Origin: Acidovorax sp. A79 | GTDB taxonomy: Bacteria; Pseudomonadota; Gammaproteobacteria; Burkholderiales; Burkholderiaceae_C | DNA length: 64,000 nucleotides | NCBI RefSeq assembly: GCF_041154505.1 | Contig: NZ_AP028672.1 | Coordinates: 620,001 to 684,000 of the forward strand | Reading direction: 5' to 3' | In this document: positions 15,611-24,684 of the stretch, in pieces | Position numbering within the stretch: position 1 is the first letter of the stretch | How the letters are laid out: each line of letters starts with the position of its first letter | Program-made: the position numbers and the translations under genes | The notes under the pieces: model-generated | Told to the model about the DNA's origin: nothing | Database searches by the model: none | The model's input: only the letters and a program-made list of their open reading frames with translations

Positions 15611-16675
15611 ATGCACCCCAAAAACCCTTCACAGTCCGCCCCGGCCGCCGGCATGGCGGTGTTCGAGCGCTACCTCACCGTGTGGGTGCTGCTGTGCATC
15701 GTGGCGGGCATTGCGCTCGGCCAATGGCTGCCGGGCGCGGCCCGCGCGGTGGGCGCGCTGGAGGTGGCGCGTGTCAACCTGCCGGTGGGCCTGCTCATCT
15801 GGGTGATGATCATCCCCATGCTGCTGAAGGTGGACTTCGGCGCGCTGGCCGGGGTGCGCCAGCACCTGCGGGGCATTGGCGTGACGCTGTTCGTCAACTG
15901 GCTGGTCAAGCCGTTTTCGATGGCCCTGCTGGGCTGGCTGTTCATCCGCCACTGGTTTGCCCCCTGGCTGCCCGCCGAGCAGATCGACAGCTACATCGCC
16001 GGGCTGATCCTGCTGGCGGCCGCGCCCTGCACGGCCATGGTGTTCGTGTGGAGCCGGCTCACGGGCGGAGACCCGCTGTTCACGCTGTCGCAGGTGGCGC
16101 TCAACGACAGCATCATGGTCGTGGCGTTCGCGCCGCTGGTGGGCTTTTTGCTGGGCCTGTCGGCCATTGCCGTGCCGTGGGACACGCTGCTTGCCTCGGT
16201 GGTGCTGTACATCCTGATCCCGGTGGCGATCGCGCAGTGGCTGCGCAGGCGGCTTCTGCGCCGGGGCGAAGCGGCCTTCCAGGCAGCCATGGCGCGCACC
16301 GGCCCGTGGTCCATCGCCGCGCTGCTGGCCACCCTCGTGCTGCTGTTCGCGTTCCAGGGCGAGGCCATCCTGCGGCAGCCCCTGGTGATCGCCCTGCTGG
16401 CCGTGCCGATCCTGATCCAGGTGCTGTTCAACTCCGCGCTGGCCTACGGCCTGAACCGCGCCGTGGGCGAAAAACACAGCATCGCCTGCCCGTCGGCGCT
16501 GATCGGCGCATCCAACTTCTTCGAGCTGGCCGTGGCCGCCGCCATCAGCCTGTTCGGACTGCACTCGGGCGCGGCGCTGGCCACCGTGGTGGGTGTCCTG
16601 GTCGAAGTGCCGGTGATGCTGCTGGTGGTGCACGCCGTCAACCGCAGCAAGGGCTGGTATGAAGCCGGTATCTGA
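15611..16675 (+). CDS. acr3: Acr3-family arsenite efflux carrier
   Basis: A 354-residue inner-membrane protein with about ten helices, which expels arsenite using the proton gradient. The conserved Cys140 lies in LLAAAPCTAMVFVWSRLTGG, the marker block of Acr3, and VALNDSIMVVAFAPLVG and CPSALIGASNFFELAVAAAI are also typical. It is the last gene of the arsenic operon. No arsC arsenate reductase follows: the next gene is on the other strand, so the operon as seen handles As(III) and perhaps organoarsenicals, and arsenate reduction must be encoded elsewhere. Confidence 0.95.
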   Translation: MHPKNPSQSAPAAGMAVFERYLTVWVLLCIVAGIALGQWLPGAARAVGALEVARVNLPVGLLIWVMIIPMLLKVDFGALAGVRQHLRGIGVTLFVNWLVKPFSMALLGWLFIRHWFAPWLPAEQIDSYIAGLILLAAAPCTAMVFVWSRLTGGDPLFTLSQVALNDSIMVVAFAPLVGFLLGLSAIAVPWDTLLASVVLYILIPVAIAQWLRRRLLRRGEAAFQAAMARTGPWSIAALLATLVLLFAFQGEAILRQPLVIALLAVPILIQVLFNSALAYGLNRAVGEKHSIACPSALIGASNFFELAVAAAISLFGLHSGAALATVVGVLVEVPVMLLVVHAVNRSKGWYEAGI

Positions 16676-16711
16676 CGGCCCGCGCGCGGCAGGCCGTCCC
16701 GGCGATGGCCC

Positions 16712-18778
16712 TCAGGCGTCTCGTGGACCGTGCCCCATCACCGCGTTGACCTTGCCCACCAGGGTCTGGGCATCGAAGGGCTTGACCAGCAGCTCCATTT
16801 GCGCGCCGAGGAACTGCGGCGTCATGGCCGCCTGCTCGGCATAGCCCGTCATCAGGATGACCTTGATGGACGGAAACTTCTCGCGCGCATAGTCGGCCAC
16901 CTGGCGGCCGTTGGGGCCGGGCAGGCCCACGTCGGACACCAGCAGGTCAAAGTGCACCGCCCCCGAGAGCAGGGCCATGGCGGCGCTGCCGGTGGCGGCC
17001 TCCATCACATGGAAACCCATGTCGCGCAGCAGTTCCACGGCCAGCGTGCGCACCGTGTCGTCGTCTTCCACCACCAGGGTGGAATCGGGGCGGCGCGCGC
17101 TGGAGAGATTGGCCACCGGCTCGGGCAGCTCGGCCATCGCCTCGTGCTGCGACCGCATGAAATACAGCGCCACGCTGGTGCCCAGCCCCACGGCGCTGTC
17201 CAGCACCGCAAGGCCGCCGGACTGGCGCATGAAGCCGTAGATCATCGACAGCCCCAGCCCCGTGCCCTGCCCCAGCGGCTTGGTGGTGAAGAACGGATCG
17301 AAGGCGCGCGCGATCACATCGCCCGTCATGCCGGTGCCCGTGTCCCGCACCGTCACGCGCACGTAGTCTCCCGGCTCCAGCCCCGGCGTGGCCTGCGCGG
17401 TGGCGGCGTCGGCATGCACGTTGTCGGCCGCGATGTACAGCGCACCGCCGCCCGGCATGGCATCGCGCGCATTGATCGCCAGGTTGACCACCGCGCTCTC
17501 AAACTGGTGGGCATCGGTCAGCGCGGGCCACAGGTCCTGCGGCAGGTGCAGTTGCAGCGCGATGTTCTCGCCGCACGTCGTCTTGAGCATGGACTCCAGC
17601 CCGCCCAGCGAGGACACCAGGTCCACGGGCCGGGAATCCAGCGGCTGGCGGCGCGAGAACGCCAGCAGGCGCTGCGTGAGCGACGCCGCCCGCTTGGCCG
17701 CCGCCAGGCCCGACTCGATGTAGCGCCCCACCTCGTCATGGCGCCCCTGGGCAATGCGCTGCCGGATGAGCTGCAGCGGCAGCACGATGCCCTGCAGCAT
17801 GTTGTTGAAGTCGTGGGCGATGCCGCCGGTGAGCTGGCCCACGGCCTCCATCTTCTGGCTCTGGCGCAAAAGCTCCTCGGCGTTGCTGAGCGCCTCCTTG
17901 CGCAGGTGCTCCTCGGTGGTGTCGCGGCCCACGGCCTGGATGAAGCCCTCGCTGGGCACGGCGGTCCAGGCGATCCACCGCTCGCCGCCGTCGCGATGGC
18001 GGTAGCGCGCGGTGATCTGGCGGCGCGTGGGCTCGGTGGCCAGCAGGGCCATTTCGTCCTGCACCTGCGCCATGTCGTGCCCATGGGCAAAGGCCGCCAG
18101 CGGATGGCCCACGGTCTCGGCCTCCGACCAGCCCAGCGTCGCGGTCCAGGCGGGATTCACGGCGGTGATGGTGCCGTCCAGGCGGGCCACCAGCAGCACG
18201 TCGTCCGAGAGCTGCCACAGCCGGTTGCGGTCGGCCGTGCGCTGCGCCACCTGCTGCTCCAACGACGCCGCCACATCGCGCCACTGGCGCAGCGCGTTGA
18301 ACTTGCTGGTGGTCTCGATCACGGTGTCCAGCATGCCCACCACCGCGCCGTGCTCGTCGCGCACCGGGCTGTAGCAGAACGTGAAATAGGCCTGCTCGGG
18401 GTGGCCGTAGCGGTTCACCTCCAGCGGGAAATCCTCGATGAACGTGGCTTCGCCGGCATAGGCGCGCTCGGCGATGGGACCGATGGTGGGCCAGGCCTCG
18501 CTCCACACATCCTTGAACGAGCGCCCGAGCGCCTCGGGCTTGTTGCCCAGTATCAGGCGGAACGCATCGTTGTAGATGGTGGTGAACTGCGCCCCCCAGA
18601 CCAGGCATGACGGAAAGCGCGACGCGAGCAGGGCCTCGACGCAGTAGCGCAGCGTGGCGGGCCATGCCTGCATGGGCCCCAGCGCGCTGCCCGCCCAGTC
18701 GTAGCGGCGCACCTTCTCGCTCATGGCGCCCTCGGCGCGGGGAAATGGCAGCACGGTGGCGGGCGGGGAATCGTTCAT
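16712..18778 (-). CDS. Hybrid sensor histidine kinase with PAS domains and receiver
   Basis: A 688-residue soluble signalling protein; no membrane helix is visible. Domains in order: a PAS-like sensor (about 25-158, with the ALGPMQAWPATLRYCVEALL start common to this type), a second PAS (about 185-290), a dimerisation/phosphoacceptor domain with His322 in GGIAHDFNNMLQGI, an ATPase domain (N box NLAINARDAMP at 432-442, G boxes DTGTGM and GQGTGLGLS), and a receiver domain with acceptor Asp616, Thr644 and Lys666. I start at ATG 18776-18778. No separate response regulator is adjacent, so output is likely through a distant partner. The stimulus is unknown. Confidence 0.92.
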   Translation of the reverse strand: MNDSPPATVLPFPRAEGAMSEKVRRYDWAGSALGPMQAWPATLRYCVEALLASRFPSCLVWGAQFTTIYNDAFRLILGNKPEALGRSFKDVWSEAWPTIGPIAERAYAGEATFIEDFPLEVNRYGHPEQAYFTFCYSPVRDEHGAVVGMLDTVIETTSKFNALRQWRDVAASLEQQVAQRTADRNRLWQLSDDVLLVARLDGTITAVNPAWTATLGWSEAETVGHPLAAFAHGHDMAQVQDEMALLATEPTRRQITARYRHRDGGERWIAWTAVPSEGFIQAVGRDTTEEHLRKEALSNAEELLRQSQKMEAVGQLTGGIAHDFNNMLQGIVLPLQLIRQRIAQGRHDEVGRYIESGLAAAKRAASLTQRLLAFSRRQPLDSRPVDLVSSLGGLESMLKTTCGENIALQLHLPQDLWPALTDAHQFESAVVNLAINARDAMPGGGALYIAADNVHADAATAQATPGLEPGDYVRVTVRDTGTGMTGDVIARAFDPFFTTKPLGQGTGLGLSMIYGFMRQSGGLAVLDSAVGLGTSVALYFMRSQHEAMAELPEPVANLSSARRPDSTLVVEDDDTVRTLAVELLRDMGFHVMEAATGSAAMALLSGAVHFDLLVSDVGLPGPNGRQVADYAREKFPSIKVILMTGYAEQAAMTPQFLGAQMELLVKPFDAQTLVGKVNAVMGHGPRDA

Positions 18779-18875
18779 GGTGGATGGGGCGCGGCGGCAG
18801 CAGGGGCTGGCGCCCAGGCACAAAGTGCATGCAGTCTACAGGCGAAGCGCCACCGGTTCGCGAACCCCGGCACCC

Positions 18876-20081
18876 TCAGGCGCCCGCGACGGCGCCGCGC
18901 CGCTGCACCCGGCGCGACACCAGGAAACCCAGCACGAAGATCCCCAGCGCCGCCACCGAGAACACGGGCGGCAGCCATCCCCGGTCCACGCTGAACGCCA
19001 CGGCGAGCACCCCGAGGGACTGGCCCAGGAACAGCAGGCACGCAAACAGCGTGACCGCCGTGCCGCGCGCCTGCGGCGCCATCTGCGTGGCCTGCACCTG
19101 CAGAGTGTTGTGCAGCATGTAGAAACCGATGCCCGCCAGGAAACACCCGAGCACCGCCCACGCCACCCACGGAGCCCAGGCCAGCAGCAGCAGGCCGCTG
19201 GCGATCAGGGAGGCCCCGGCAAGCGCCAGCCCCTGTTCGCCGAGCGCGGCCAGCCACCGGCGGGCGAACATGCTGTAGAGGAGCCCGCCCACGCCATAGA
19301 GCACCATCGCGCCGCCAGCCGCCGAGGCCGACAGGCCGAAACCGTCGACCAGGCGCGCGGGCACGAAGGCCAGCGTGCCAAAGGCCAGCGCCCCCTCGAT
19401 GGACACCACAGCGAGCACCCAGCGCACGCGCGGCATGCGCAGCAGGTTCCGGGTGCTGGCCAGGTAGGCCGCCAGCGAAAACCCGGCCCCAGGCTCCTGC
19501 GCGCCCGCGGGGTGCGCCGCTGCGGCCCCGCCGGCCCGCAGGCGGCGCAGCAGCAGCACCGCCGCCGTCATGAACAGCACCGAGAGCACGGCGAACGCGC
19601 CACGCCAGCCCAGGGTTTCGGTGGCAAAGCCGCCAAACCACTGGCCGGCCATCATCCCCGTGACGGTGGCCACCATGAGGCGCGCCAGCGTCTCCTGCCG
19701 CTGCCCATAGTCCACCTCGTCACCGATCCAGGCCATGGACAGCGGAATGATCCCCGCCGCCGCCGCCCCCATGGCCGCACGCGCGACCACCAGCACGGTG
19801 AAGCTGGGCGCCAGCGCGGTGGCCGCGCTGAACACCGCGCAGGCTGACGTGGCGCCAATGATCACCTGCAGCTTGCCCAGCCGGTCCCCCAGCGGTCCGT
19901 AGACGAGTTGCAGCACGCCATAGGCCACCGCGAAGGCCGCCACCACGGCGGAGGCATCGCCCGTGGTGACATGGAACTCATGGGACAGGGACACCAGCAT
20001 GGGGTCGCACACACGCATGGACGCCATGCTGCAGAAAGCTGCCAGGCTGATCAGCCGCAGCATCGTCGAAGAAGAGGTCAT
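18876..20081 (-). CDS. Major facilitator superfamily transporter
   Basis: A 401-residue inner-membrane carrier with 12 predicted helices, beginning at ATG 20079-20081. The cytoplasmic loop after helix 2 reads YGPLGDRLGKLQ, the MFS signature, and helix 4-5 shows VVARAAMGAAAAGIIPLSMA. It resembles drug or small-molecule exporters. It is followed by the histidine kinase on the same strand with a 97-bp gap and preceded by the sulfonate-type binding protein after 187 bp. Substrate is unknown; a role in sulfur compound traffic is possible only from position. Confidence 0.9.
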   Translation of the reverse strand: MTSSSTMLRLISLAAFCSMASMRVCDPMLVSLSHEFHVTTGDASAVVAAFAVAYGVLQLVYGPLGDRLGKLQVIIGATSACAVFSAATALAPSFTVLVVARAAMGAAAAGIIPLSMAWIGDEVDYGQRQETLARLMVATVTGMMAGQWFGGFATETLGWRGAFAVLSVLFMTAAVLLLRRLRAGGAAAAHPAGAQEPGAGFSLAAYLASTRNLLRMPRVRWVLAVVSIEGALAFGTLAFVPARLVDGFGLSASAAGGAMVLYGVGGLLYSMFARRWLAALGEQGLALAGASLIASGLLLLAWAPWVAWAVLGCFLAGIGFYMLHNTLQVQATQMAPQARGTAVTLFACLLFLGQSLGVLAVAFSVDRGWLPPVFSVAALGIFVLGFLVSRRVQRRGAVAGA

Positions 20082-20268
20082 ATGACCCGATTGTGGGGCG
20101 GCGCGCGCCACGGTGCAGGCACACCCGCCAATGGCCCGCAAACCGCCGCGCGGCCCTTCGCCGCCGGCCGCCCGCTGGTTCGGACGAATTCACCGGCCAG
20201 CACCGGCCCGCGCGGCATCCGCGCCCAGGGGGCGCCGGACCTGCCCGACAGACACGCCTGCGCGGGCC

Positions 20269-21222
20269 TCAGCCCTTGGCCAGGTTGAAGCTGGTGTCGA
20301 AGGTGCCCCGCACATCCAGCCGCTGCTTGATGAGCCCGGCCGCCAGGTAGAAGTCGGCCGTCTTCTGCTGGTCCGCCAGCACCTGGGCGTCGATGTCCTG
20401 CCAGCGCGTGGCGCGGCGCTCGAACTGCAGTTGCGCGGCGTCGGCCGGGATGCCGATGATGCGGGCGAGCGACTGGCCGAACGGCTTGGCGTTCTGGTAG
20501 GACCACACCTGGGCGCGCGCCACGCGCTCCTTGAAGTCCTGCAGCACCGCGCGCTTTTCGGCCAGCGCCGCGTCGGTGGCGGCCAGGAAGGACAGGCCCG
20601 TCCACAAACCCCGCCCGCTGACCAGCACGCGCGCATGGCCGCTGGTTTCGGCCAGCGCGGTGTAGGGCTCCCACGTGGCCCAGGCGTCCACCGAGCCCTG
20701 CGTGAGCGCGAGCTTGGCGTCGGGCGGCGGGATGAAGCGCAGTTGCACGTCGTCGGCCTTGAGCCCGGCGGATTCGAGCACCTTGAGCGTGACGAAGTGG
20801 CCGATGGAGCCGCGGTTGGTGGCAATGCTCTTGCCCTTGAGGTCGGCCGCCGTCCTGAGCGGCGAGTGGGGCGCCACCAGCACGGCGGTGCCGTACGCGT
20901 CCGACCGGCTGGCCGCAAAGGCCTTGACCCGGCTGCCCGCCGCCAGGGTGAACAGCAGCGGCGCATCGCCGATAGGCCCGAAGTCCACGGCGTTGGCGTT
21001 GAGCGCCTCGGCCAGTGGCGCTGCGGCCGGGAACTCGCTCCACTTGATGTCGTAGGGCAGGTTCTTCAGCTCGCCCGCAGCGTCGAGCAGCGCCTGCAGC
21101 CCGCCCTTCTGGTCGCCCGCACGCAGCAACACGCGCTGCTGGGCATGGGTGAGCACGGGCGAGAGGAACGAACTGGCGGCAACGGAAGCGGTCAGCAGAT
21201 GGTGGAATTGGCGGCGCAGCAT
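20269..21222 (-). CDS. SsuA/TauA-like binding protein of an ABC importer, orphan
   Basis: A 317-residue periplasmic protein with a signal peptide (cleavage near residue 28, THAQQ). It belongs to the binding proteins for taurine and aliphatic sulfonates: LRAGDQKGGLQALLDAAG, LKGKSIATNRGSIGHF and VDAWATWEPYTALAE are typical. No ATPase or permease gene is next to it, so it must share components encoded elsewhere, possibly at 40938-42820. A 41-bp sequence shared with two other organosulfur promoters lies 76 bp before its start codon. It follows the aldolase operon by 190 bp on the same strand. Confidence 0.9.
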   Translation of the reverse strand: MLRRQFHHLLTASVAASSFLSPVLTHAQQRVLLRAGDQKGGLQALLDAAGELKNLPYDIKWSEFPAAAPLAEALNANAVDFGPIGDAPLLFTLAAGSRVKAFAASRSDAYGTAVLVAPHSPLRTAADLKGKSIATNRGSIGHFVTLKVLESAGLKADDVQLRFIPPPDAKLALTQGSVDAWATWEPYTALAETSGHARVLVSGRGLWTGLSFLAATDAALAEKRAVLQDFKERVARAQVWSYQNAKPFGQSLARIIGIPADAAQLQFERRATRWQDIDAQVLADQQKTADFYLAAGLIKQRLDVRGTFDTSFNLAKG

Positions 21223-21298
21223 GGTGGTCGGGTGTGAAAGGGGGTTGGCACTGTCGAAGGGACTCTGGCTTCCATTGCATCACCCGGCCCGCGCTCCA

Positions 21299-21339
21299 CC
21301 AACGAAGCCTTGCGACCATCCATATGCGGTTTTCGCATG
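21299..21339 (-). promoter_or_regulatory. Shared organosulfur promoter motif, copy B
   Basis: Begins CCAACGAAG and ends ATGCGGTTTTCGCATG. It aligns without gaps to copy A at 24507-24547 (30 of 41 positions) and lies 76 bp upstream of the start codon of the SsuA-like gene. Confidence 0.65.
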
Positions 21340-21412
21340 CCGGGCACGGGCCGCTTGCAGGCACCCTGCCCCGCCCTTGCTGCCGCTGCAACGACCCGGC
21401 GCACCCCTGGGG

Positions 21413-22465
21413 TCAGTAGCCCCGCGCCCCGTCCACCACGTCTTCCAGCGGCTCCCCCGCCACATGGCGCGCCAGATTGGCCACGAACTTGTGGGCCGTC
21501 AGCTGCGCTGCGCCCTGCGCCGCCCATGACACATGGGGCGTGATCCGCACGCGCGGGTGGCTGTACAGCGGGTGGCCGTCGGGCAGGGGCTCGGGATCGG
21601 TCACGTCCAGCGTGGCGCCGGACAGGCGCCCGCTGTCCAGCACCTGCAGCAGCGCCTGCGGGTCCACCAGCGCACCGCGTGCAATGTTCACCAGGTGCTG
21701 CCCGGGCCTGGCGTGCGCCAGCGTGGCGGCGTTGATAAGGTGGTAGGTCTGCGCGGTGATCGGCAGGGCCAGCACCAGGTGGTCCGAGGCCGCGAGCAGC
21801 TGCTCGATGGAGCCGACCGTGCGCACGCCATCATCGCCCTGCACCTGCGCTCCGCCGCGTCGCAGCACCGTCACCTGCATTCCGAATGCCCGCGCCAGCC
21901 GCGCCACCTCGCGCCCGATGGCGCCGTAGCCCGCGATGCCCAGCGCGCGCGCCTGCAGCGTGCCGGGCAGGTGCTGGTCCACCCGCGCAAACGTCTCGCG
22001 CCACGGCCCGGCGCCAGATACCTGCAGCGTGTCCCATGCGCGCTGGTGCGTCAGCAACGCGGTCAGCACATATTCGGCAATGGGCACGGCCGCCACGCCG
22101 CGCGAGCAGGTGACCTGCGGCACCTGCAGCAGCCAGGGCGGAAAGAAGTCGATGCCGGCCGACGCCACCTGCACCCATTTCAACCGCCCGGGCCAGCCTG
22201 CGGGGGCGGTGGCCGGCGCATGGCGCCAGCCGTTGCGCGGGCCGGTGAAGAGGATGTCCACATCGGCCGCGCGATCCCAGGCGGGCACATCGGCATCGTC
22301 GGCCGCCAGCACCACGGGCAGGCCCGCGACCTCCAGCAGCGCATCGGCCTCCGGGCCTGCCTGGTTCAGAACGACCCAGCGGTCGGCACCTGCGTTGGCA
22401 TCATCGTCGTCACGTGCATCGACCGTGCCGCTGCCAGGATCGTGCGCAGCCAGCACCGCGCTCAT
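21413..22465 (-). CDS. D-isomer-specific 2-hydroxyacid dehydrogenase
   Basis: A 350-residue NAD(P)-dependent oxidoreductase. The Rossmann motif GIAGYGAIGREVARLA is near residues 166-181. The catalytic arginine is in NIARGALVD, the glutamate in DPEPLPDG 29 residues later, and the histidine in TPHVSW, so the Arg-Glu-His set is complete. Such enzymes interconvert 2-oxoacids and D-2-hydroxyacids. Its start overlaps the stop of the acyl-CoA-dehydrogenase-like gene by four bases, so it is translationally coupled in the aldolase operon. The 2-hydroxyacid or sulfonated analogue it acts on is unknown. Confidence 0.9.
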   Translation of the reverse strand: MSAVLAAHDPGSGTVDARDDDDANAGADRWVVLNQAGPEADALLEVAGLPVVLAADDADVPAWDRAADVDILFTGPRNGWRHAPATAPAGWPGRLKWVQVASAGIDFFPPWLLQVPQVTCSRGVAAVPIAEYVLTALLTHQRAWDTLQVSGAGPWRETFARVDQHLPGTLQARALGIAGYGAIGREVARLARAFGMQVTVLRRGGAQVQGDDGVRTVGSIEQLLAASDHLVLALPITAQTYHLINAATLAHARPGQHLVNIARGALVDPQALLQVLDSGRLSGATLDVTDPEPLPDGHPLYSHPRVRITPHVSWAAQGAAQLTAHKFVANLARHVAGEPLEDVVDGARGY

Positions 22466-23616
22466 GCGGCCCCCACGGCCAGCGCCCTGCGGCCCGCGGC
22501 AACATAGGCGCTGTCGTCCTGCGGCGTGTGCACGCGGCCGCACAGCACGTCGCGCAGGTGGCGCTCCAGCGGGTTCTTGCGCGCCAGGCCGTGGTTGCTG
22601 GTCAGCTCCAGCGCGGCCTGCACGGCCTCGATGGCGTTGCGCGTGGCCAGGGTCTTCACCAGGCCGCTGTCCACGGTGGGCACCAGCGTACCGGCATCGA
22701 GGTCGTGGGCCAGGCTGACGATCAGGCGGTCGTTGGTGAGCAGCAGGCCTTCGATGCGGCCCACGGCCTCTTGCGCGCGGGGCAAGGTCGCCAGCGGCGC
22801 GCCCAGGCTGGCGGGCACGCGCTCGCGCAGGAACTGCACCAGCCAGTCGCGCGCGGCGCGTGCCACGCCGGTGTACAGCGCGGCCAGCATCACCGTCATC
22901 TCGGCCTGCATCGCGGGTTCGCCGCGCGCCCAGTCCTGCGGCAGGCGCAGGTCCAGCGCGTGCGCGTGGGGTATCAGCACATCGTGCAGGTGCACATCGT
23001 GGCTGCCGCTGGCGCGCAGGCCCAGGTGGTCCCAGGTCTCCTCGATGCGGATGCCGGGCAGGCCCGCTCGCACCAGGAAGGCGCCGGTGCGCGGCGTGGC
23101 CTCGTCCGTGCGGGCCCACACCACATACCAGCGCAGGATGGGCGCGCCGGTGGAATACACCTTGTGCCCGCTGATGCGCCAGCCCTCGGCCGTATGCCGC
23201 GCCACCGTGGCCGGCAGGCCGCCACGCGCGGGCGAGCCCAGTTCGGGCTCCACGCGCAGTGCGTTGATCAGTGAGACCTCATGCACCGATTCATTCACCA
23301 GTTGCTGCGCCAGCGCCGGCGGCCAGGGCGAGCCGGGGCGGCCCATGCCGCGCTGCTGGATGTACTGCATGGTCAGCACCAGCGCCGTGGCCGGGCAGCC
23401 CTGGCCGATGGCACCGACCACCTCGGCCAGCTGCGCGGCCGAGGCGCCCTGCCCGCCCAGCGACCGCGGCGCGGCCAGGGCCAGCAGGCCGGCCTGCTGC
23501 AGCTCGGCGAAGTTGGCGTGCGGAAAGCTCCCGTCTCGGTCGTGCACCGCGGCGCGCGCACCGAACTCCGCCGCCAGCGCGCGTGCGGCTTGCCCCCAGG
23601 TCAGTGGCGCATTCAC
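22462..23616 (-). CDS. Acyl-CoA-dehydrogenase-fold flavoenzyme, possibly a desulfurising monooxygenase
   Basis: A 384-residue protein with the three-part acyl-CoA dehydrogenase fold. It starts at GTG 23614-23616, overlapping the aldolase stop in GTGA. Features include the substrate/flavin-side blocks LLALAAPRSLGGQGASAAQL and TWDHLGLRASGSHDVHLHDV and a C-terminal ALELTSNHGLARKNPLERHL. The last resembles the SfnB/DszC side of the superfamily, flavin monooxygenases that oxidise sulfur or nitrogen compounds, more than true fatty acyl-CoA dehydrogenases. With a class II aldolase and hydroxyacid dehydrogenase in one coupled operon and sulfonate binding proteins on both sides, a role in breaking an organosulfur compound is plausible. 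The reaction is not known. Confidence 0.8.
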   Translation of the reverse strand: MNAPLTWGQAARALAAEFGARAAVHDRDGSFPHANFAELQQAGLLALAAPRSLGGQGASAAQLAEVVGAIGQGCPATALVLTMQYIQQRGMGRPGSPWPPALAQQLVNESVHEVSLINALRVEPELGSPARGGLPATVARHTAEGWRISGHKVYSTGAPILRWYVVWARTDEATPRTGAFLVRAGLPGIRIEETWDHLGLRASGSHDVHLHDVLIPHAHALDLRLPQDWARGEPAMQAEMTVMLAALYTGVARAARDWLVQFLRERVPASLGAPLATLPRAQEAVGRIEGLLLTNDRLIVSLAHDLDAGTLVPTVDSGLVKTLATRNAIEAVQAALELTSNHGLARKNPLERHLRDVLCGRVHTPQDDSAYVAAGRRALAVGAA

Positions 23617-24431
23617 TGCAGCACCTCGGGCTGGTCGCGCACGATGATGTCGAACAGGCTCTTGAACGCGAACTGCGCACCGCCCGGCCCGCCGATCTGC
23701 GCATGCGTGCGCAGCGCGATCTCGTGCGGGATGGGTTTGGGGGTGCCGGCGGCTTCGGCCAGCAGCTGGGCCTGGCAGGCGTTCTCCAGGGCGATGTACC
23801 ACCACGCGGCAGCCTCCACCGACGGGCCCGCCGTCAGGATGCCGTGGTTCTGCAAAATGACGGCCTTTTGCGCGCCCAGGGCTTCGCCGATGCGGAAACC
23901 TTCGTCGGTCTCCAGCACCACGCCGGTGAAGTCGTCGAACAGCGCGTGGTCTTCATAGAAGATGCACGAGTCCTGCGTGAGCGCGTCAAGCTTGCGGCCC
24001 AGCGACGACCAGGCCTTGCCGTAGGTCGAATGCGTGTGAGCGGCGGCCACGATGTCCGGCCGCGTCTCGTGCAGCGCGGCGTGAATGGCGAACGCCGCGC
24101 GGTTCAGCGGGCCCTGGCCCACCACGATCTCGCCGGCAGCGTTCACGAGCAGCAGGTCGGACACCTTGATCTGCGAGAAATGCAGGCCCAGAGGGTTCAC
24201 CCAGAAGTGGTCCGTCCACTCCGGGTCGCGCGCGGTGATGTGGCCGGCCAGCCCGTAGTTGAAGCCCTGCTGCGCAAACAGCCGGAAGGCCACGGCCAGC
24301 GTCTCCTGCCGGTGGCGGCGCTCGGCCTGCGCAGTGGGGCGGGCCGCCGGGGCGTCGAACCAGTCCTTGCGCCGGGGCGCGGGGTTGAGGGCGAGCTGGG
24401 CGGTGGGCAGGGGTTGGAGGACGGCGGACAT
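23613..24431 (-). CDS. Class II aldolase/adducin-family protein
   Basis: A 272-residue cytoplasmic enzyme of the class II aldolase fold, which uses a divalent metal to cleave or isomerise hydroxy-carbonyl compounds. Metal-binding histidines are visible in AAAHTHSTYGKAW and in ILQNHGILTAG; FNYGLAGHITARDPEW is the conserved N-terminal block. It starts at ATG 24429-24431 and leads the operon aldolase, flavoenzyme, D-2-hydroxyacid dehydrogenase, with overlapping start and stop codons at both joints. The shared 41-bp promoter motif (copy A) lies 75 bp upstream. Substrate is unknown. Confidence 0.9.
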   Translation of the reverse strand: MSAVLQPLPTAQLALNPAPRRKDWFDAPAARPTAQAERRHRQETLAVAFRLFAQQGFNYGLAGHITARDPEWTDHFWVNPLGLHFSQIKVSDLLLVNAAGEIVVGQGPLNRAAFAIHAALHETRPDIVAAAHTHSTYGKAWSSLGRKLDALTQDSCIFYEDHALFDDFTGVVLETDEGFRIGEALGAQKAVILQNHGILTAGPSVEAAAWWYIALENACQAQLLAEAAGTPKPIPHEIALRTHAQIGGPGGAQFAFKSLFDIIVRDQPEVLQ

Positions 24432-24506
24432 GGGCGATGCTTTCGGGGTATGGGTCGAGGTTGGAATACAAGGACCCGCCCACCTTAGAACCGCCGCGCC
24501 CGTGCG

Positions 24507-24547
24507 CCAACGAAGAAATCCGCGTGACCAAATGCGGTTTTGGCATG
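24507..24547 (-). promoter_or_regulatory. Shared organosulfur promoter motif, copy A
   Basis: Begins CCAACGAAG, contains CGCGTGACC and ends ATGCGGTTTTGGCATG. It lies 75 bp before the aldolase start and in the divergent region with the binding-protein gene at 24685, so it could control both. Confidence 0.65.
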
Positions 24548-24684
24548 ACATGCGCGTCGCCTTGGCCTGCACCAACGTGGGTGCCGCATTTAGCGCATAT
24601 CGATGCTACGCAATGGTCTTTGCGCAGCCGTAGCGCTTGTCGGAACCTCGCGGCCTGTCCCATTGCTCCACGAACCTGCCCGCC

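Noticed and set aside
21413..22465. Possible missing catalytic glutamate in the D-2-hydroxyacid dehydrogenase (DVTD where DVFE is often seen)
   Set aside because: Counting from the catalytic arginine, the glutamate 29 residues later is the one in DPEPLP, and the histidine follows as expected. The active site is complete.
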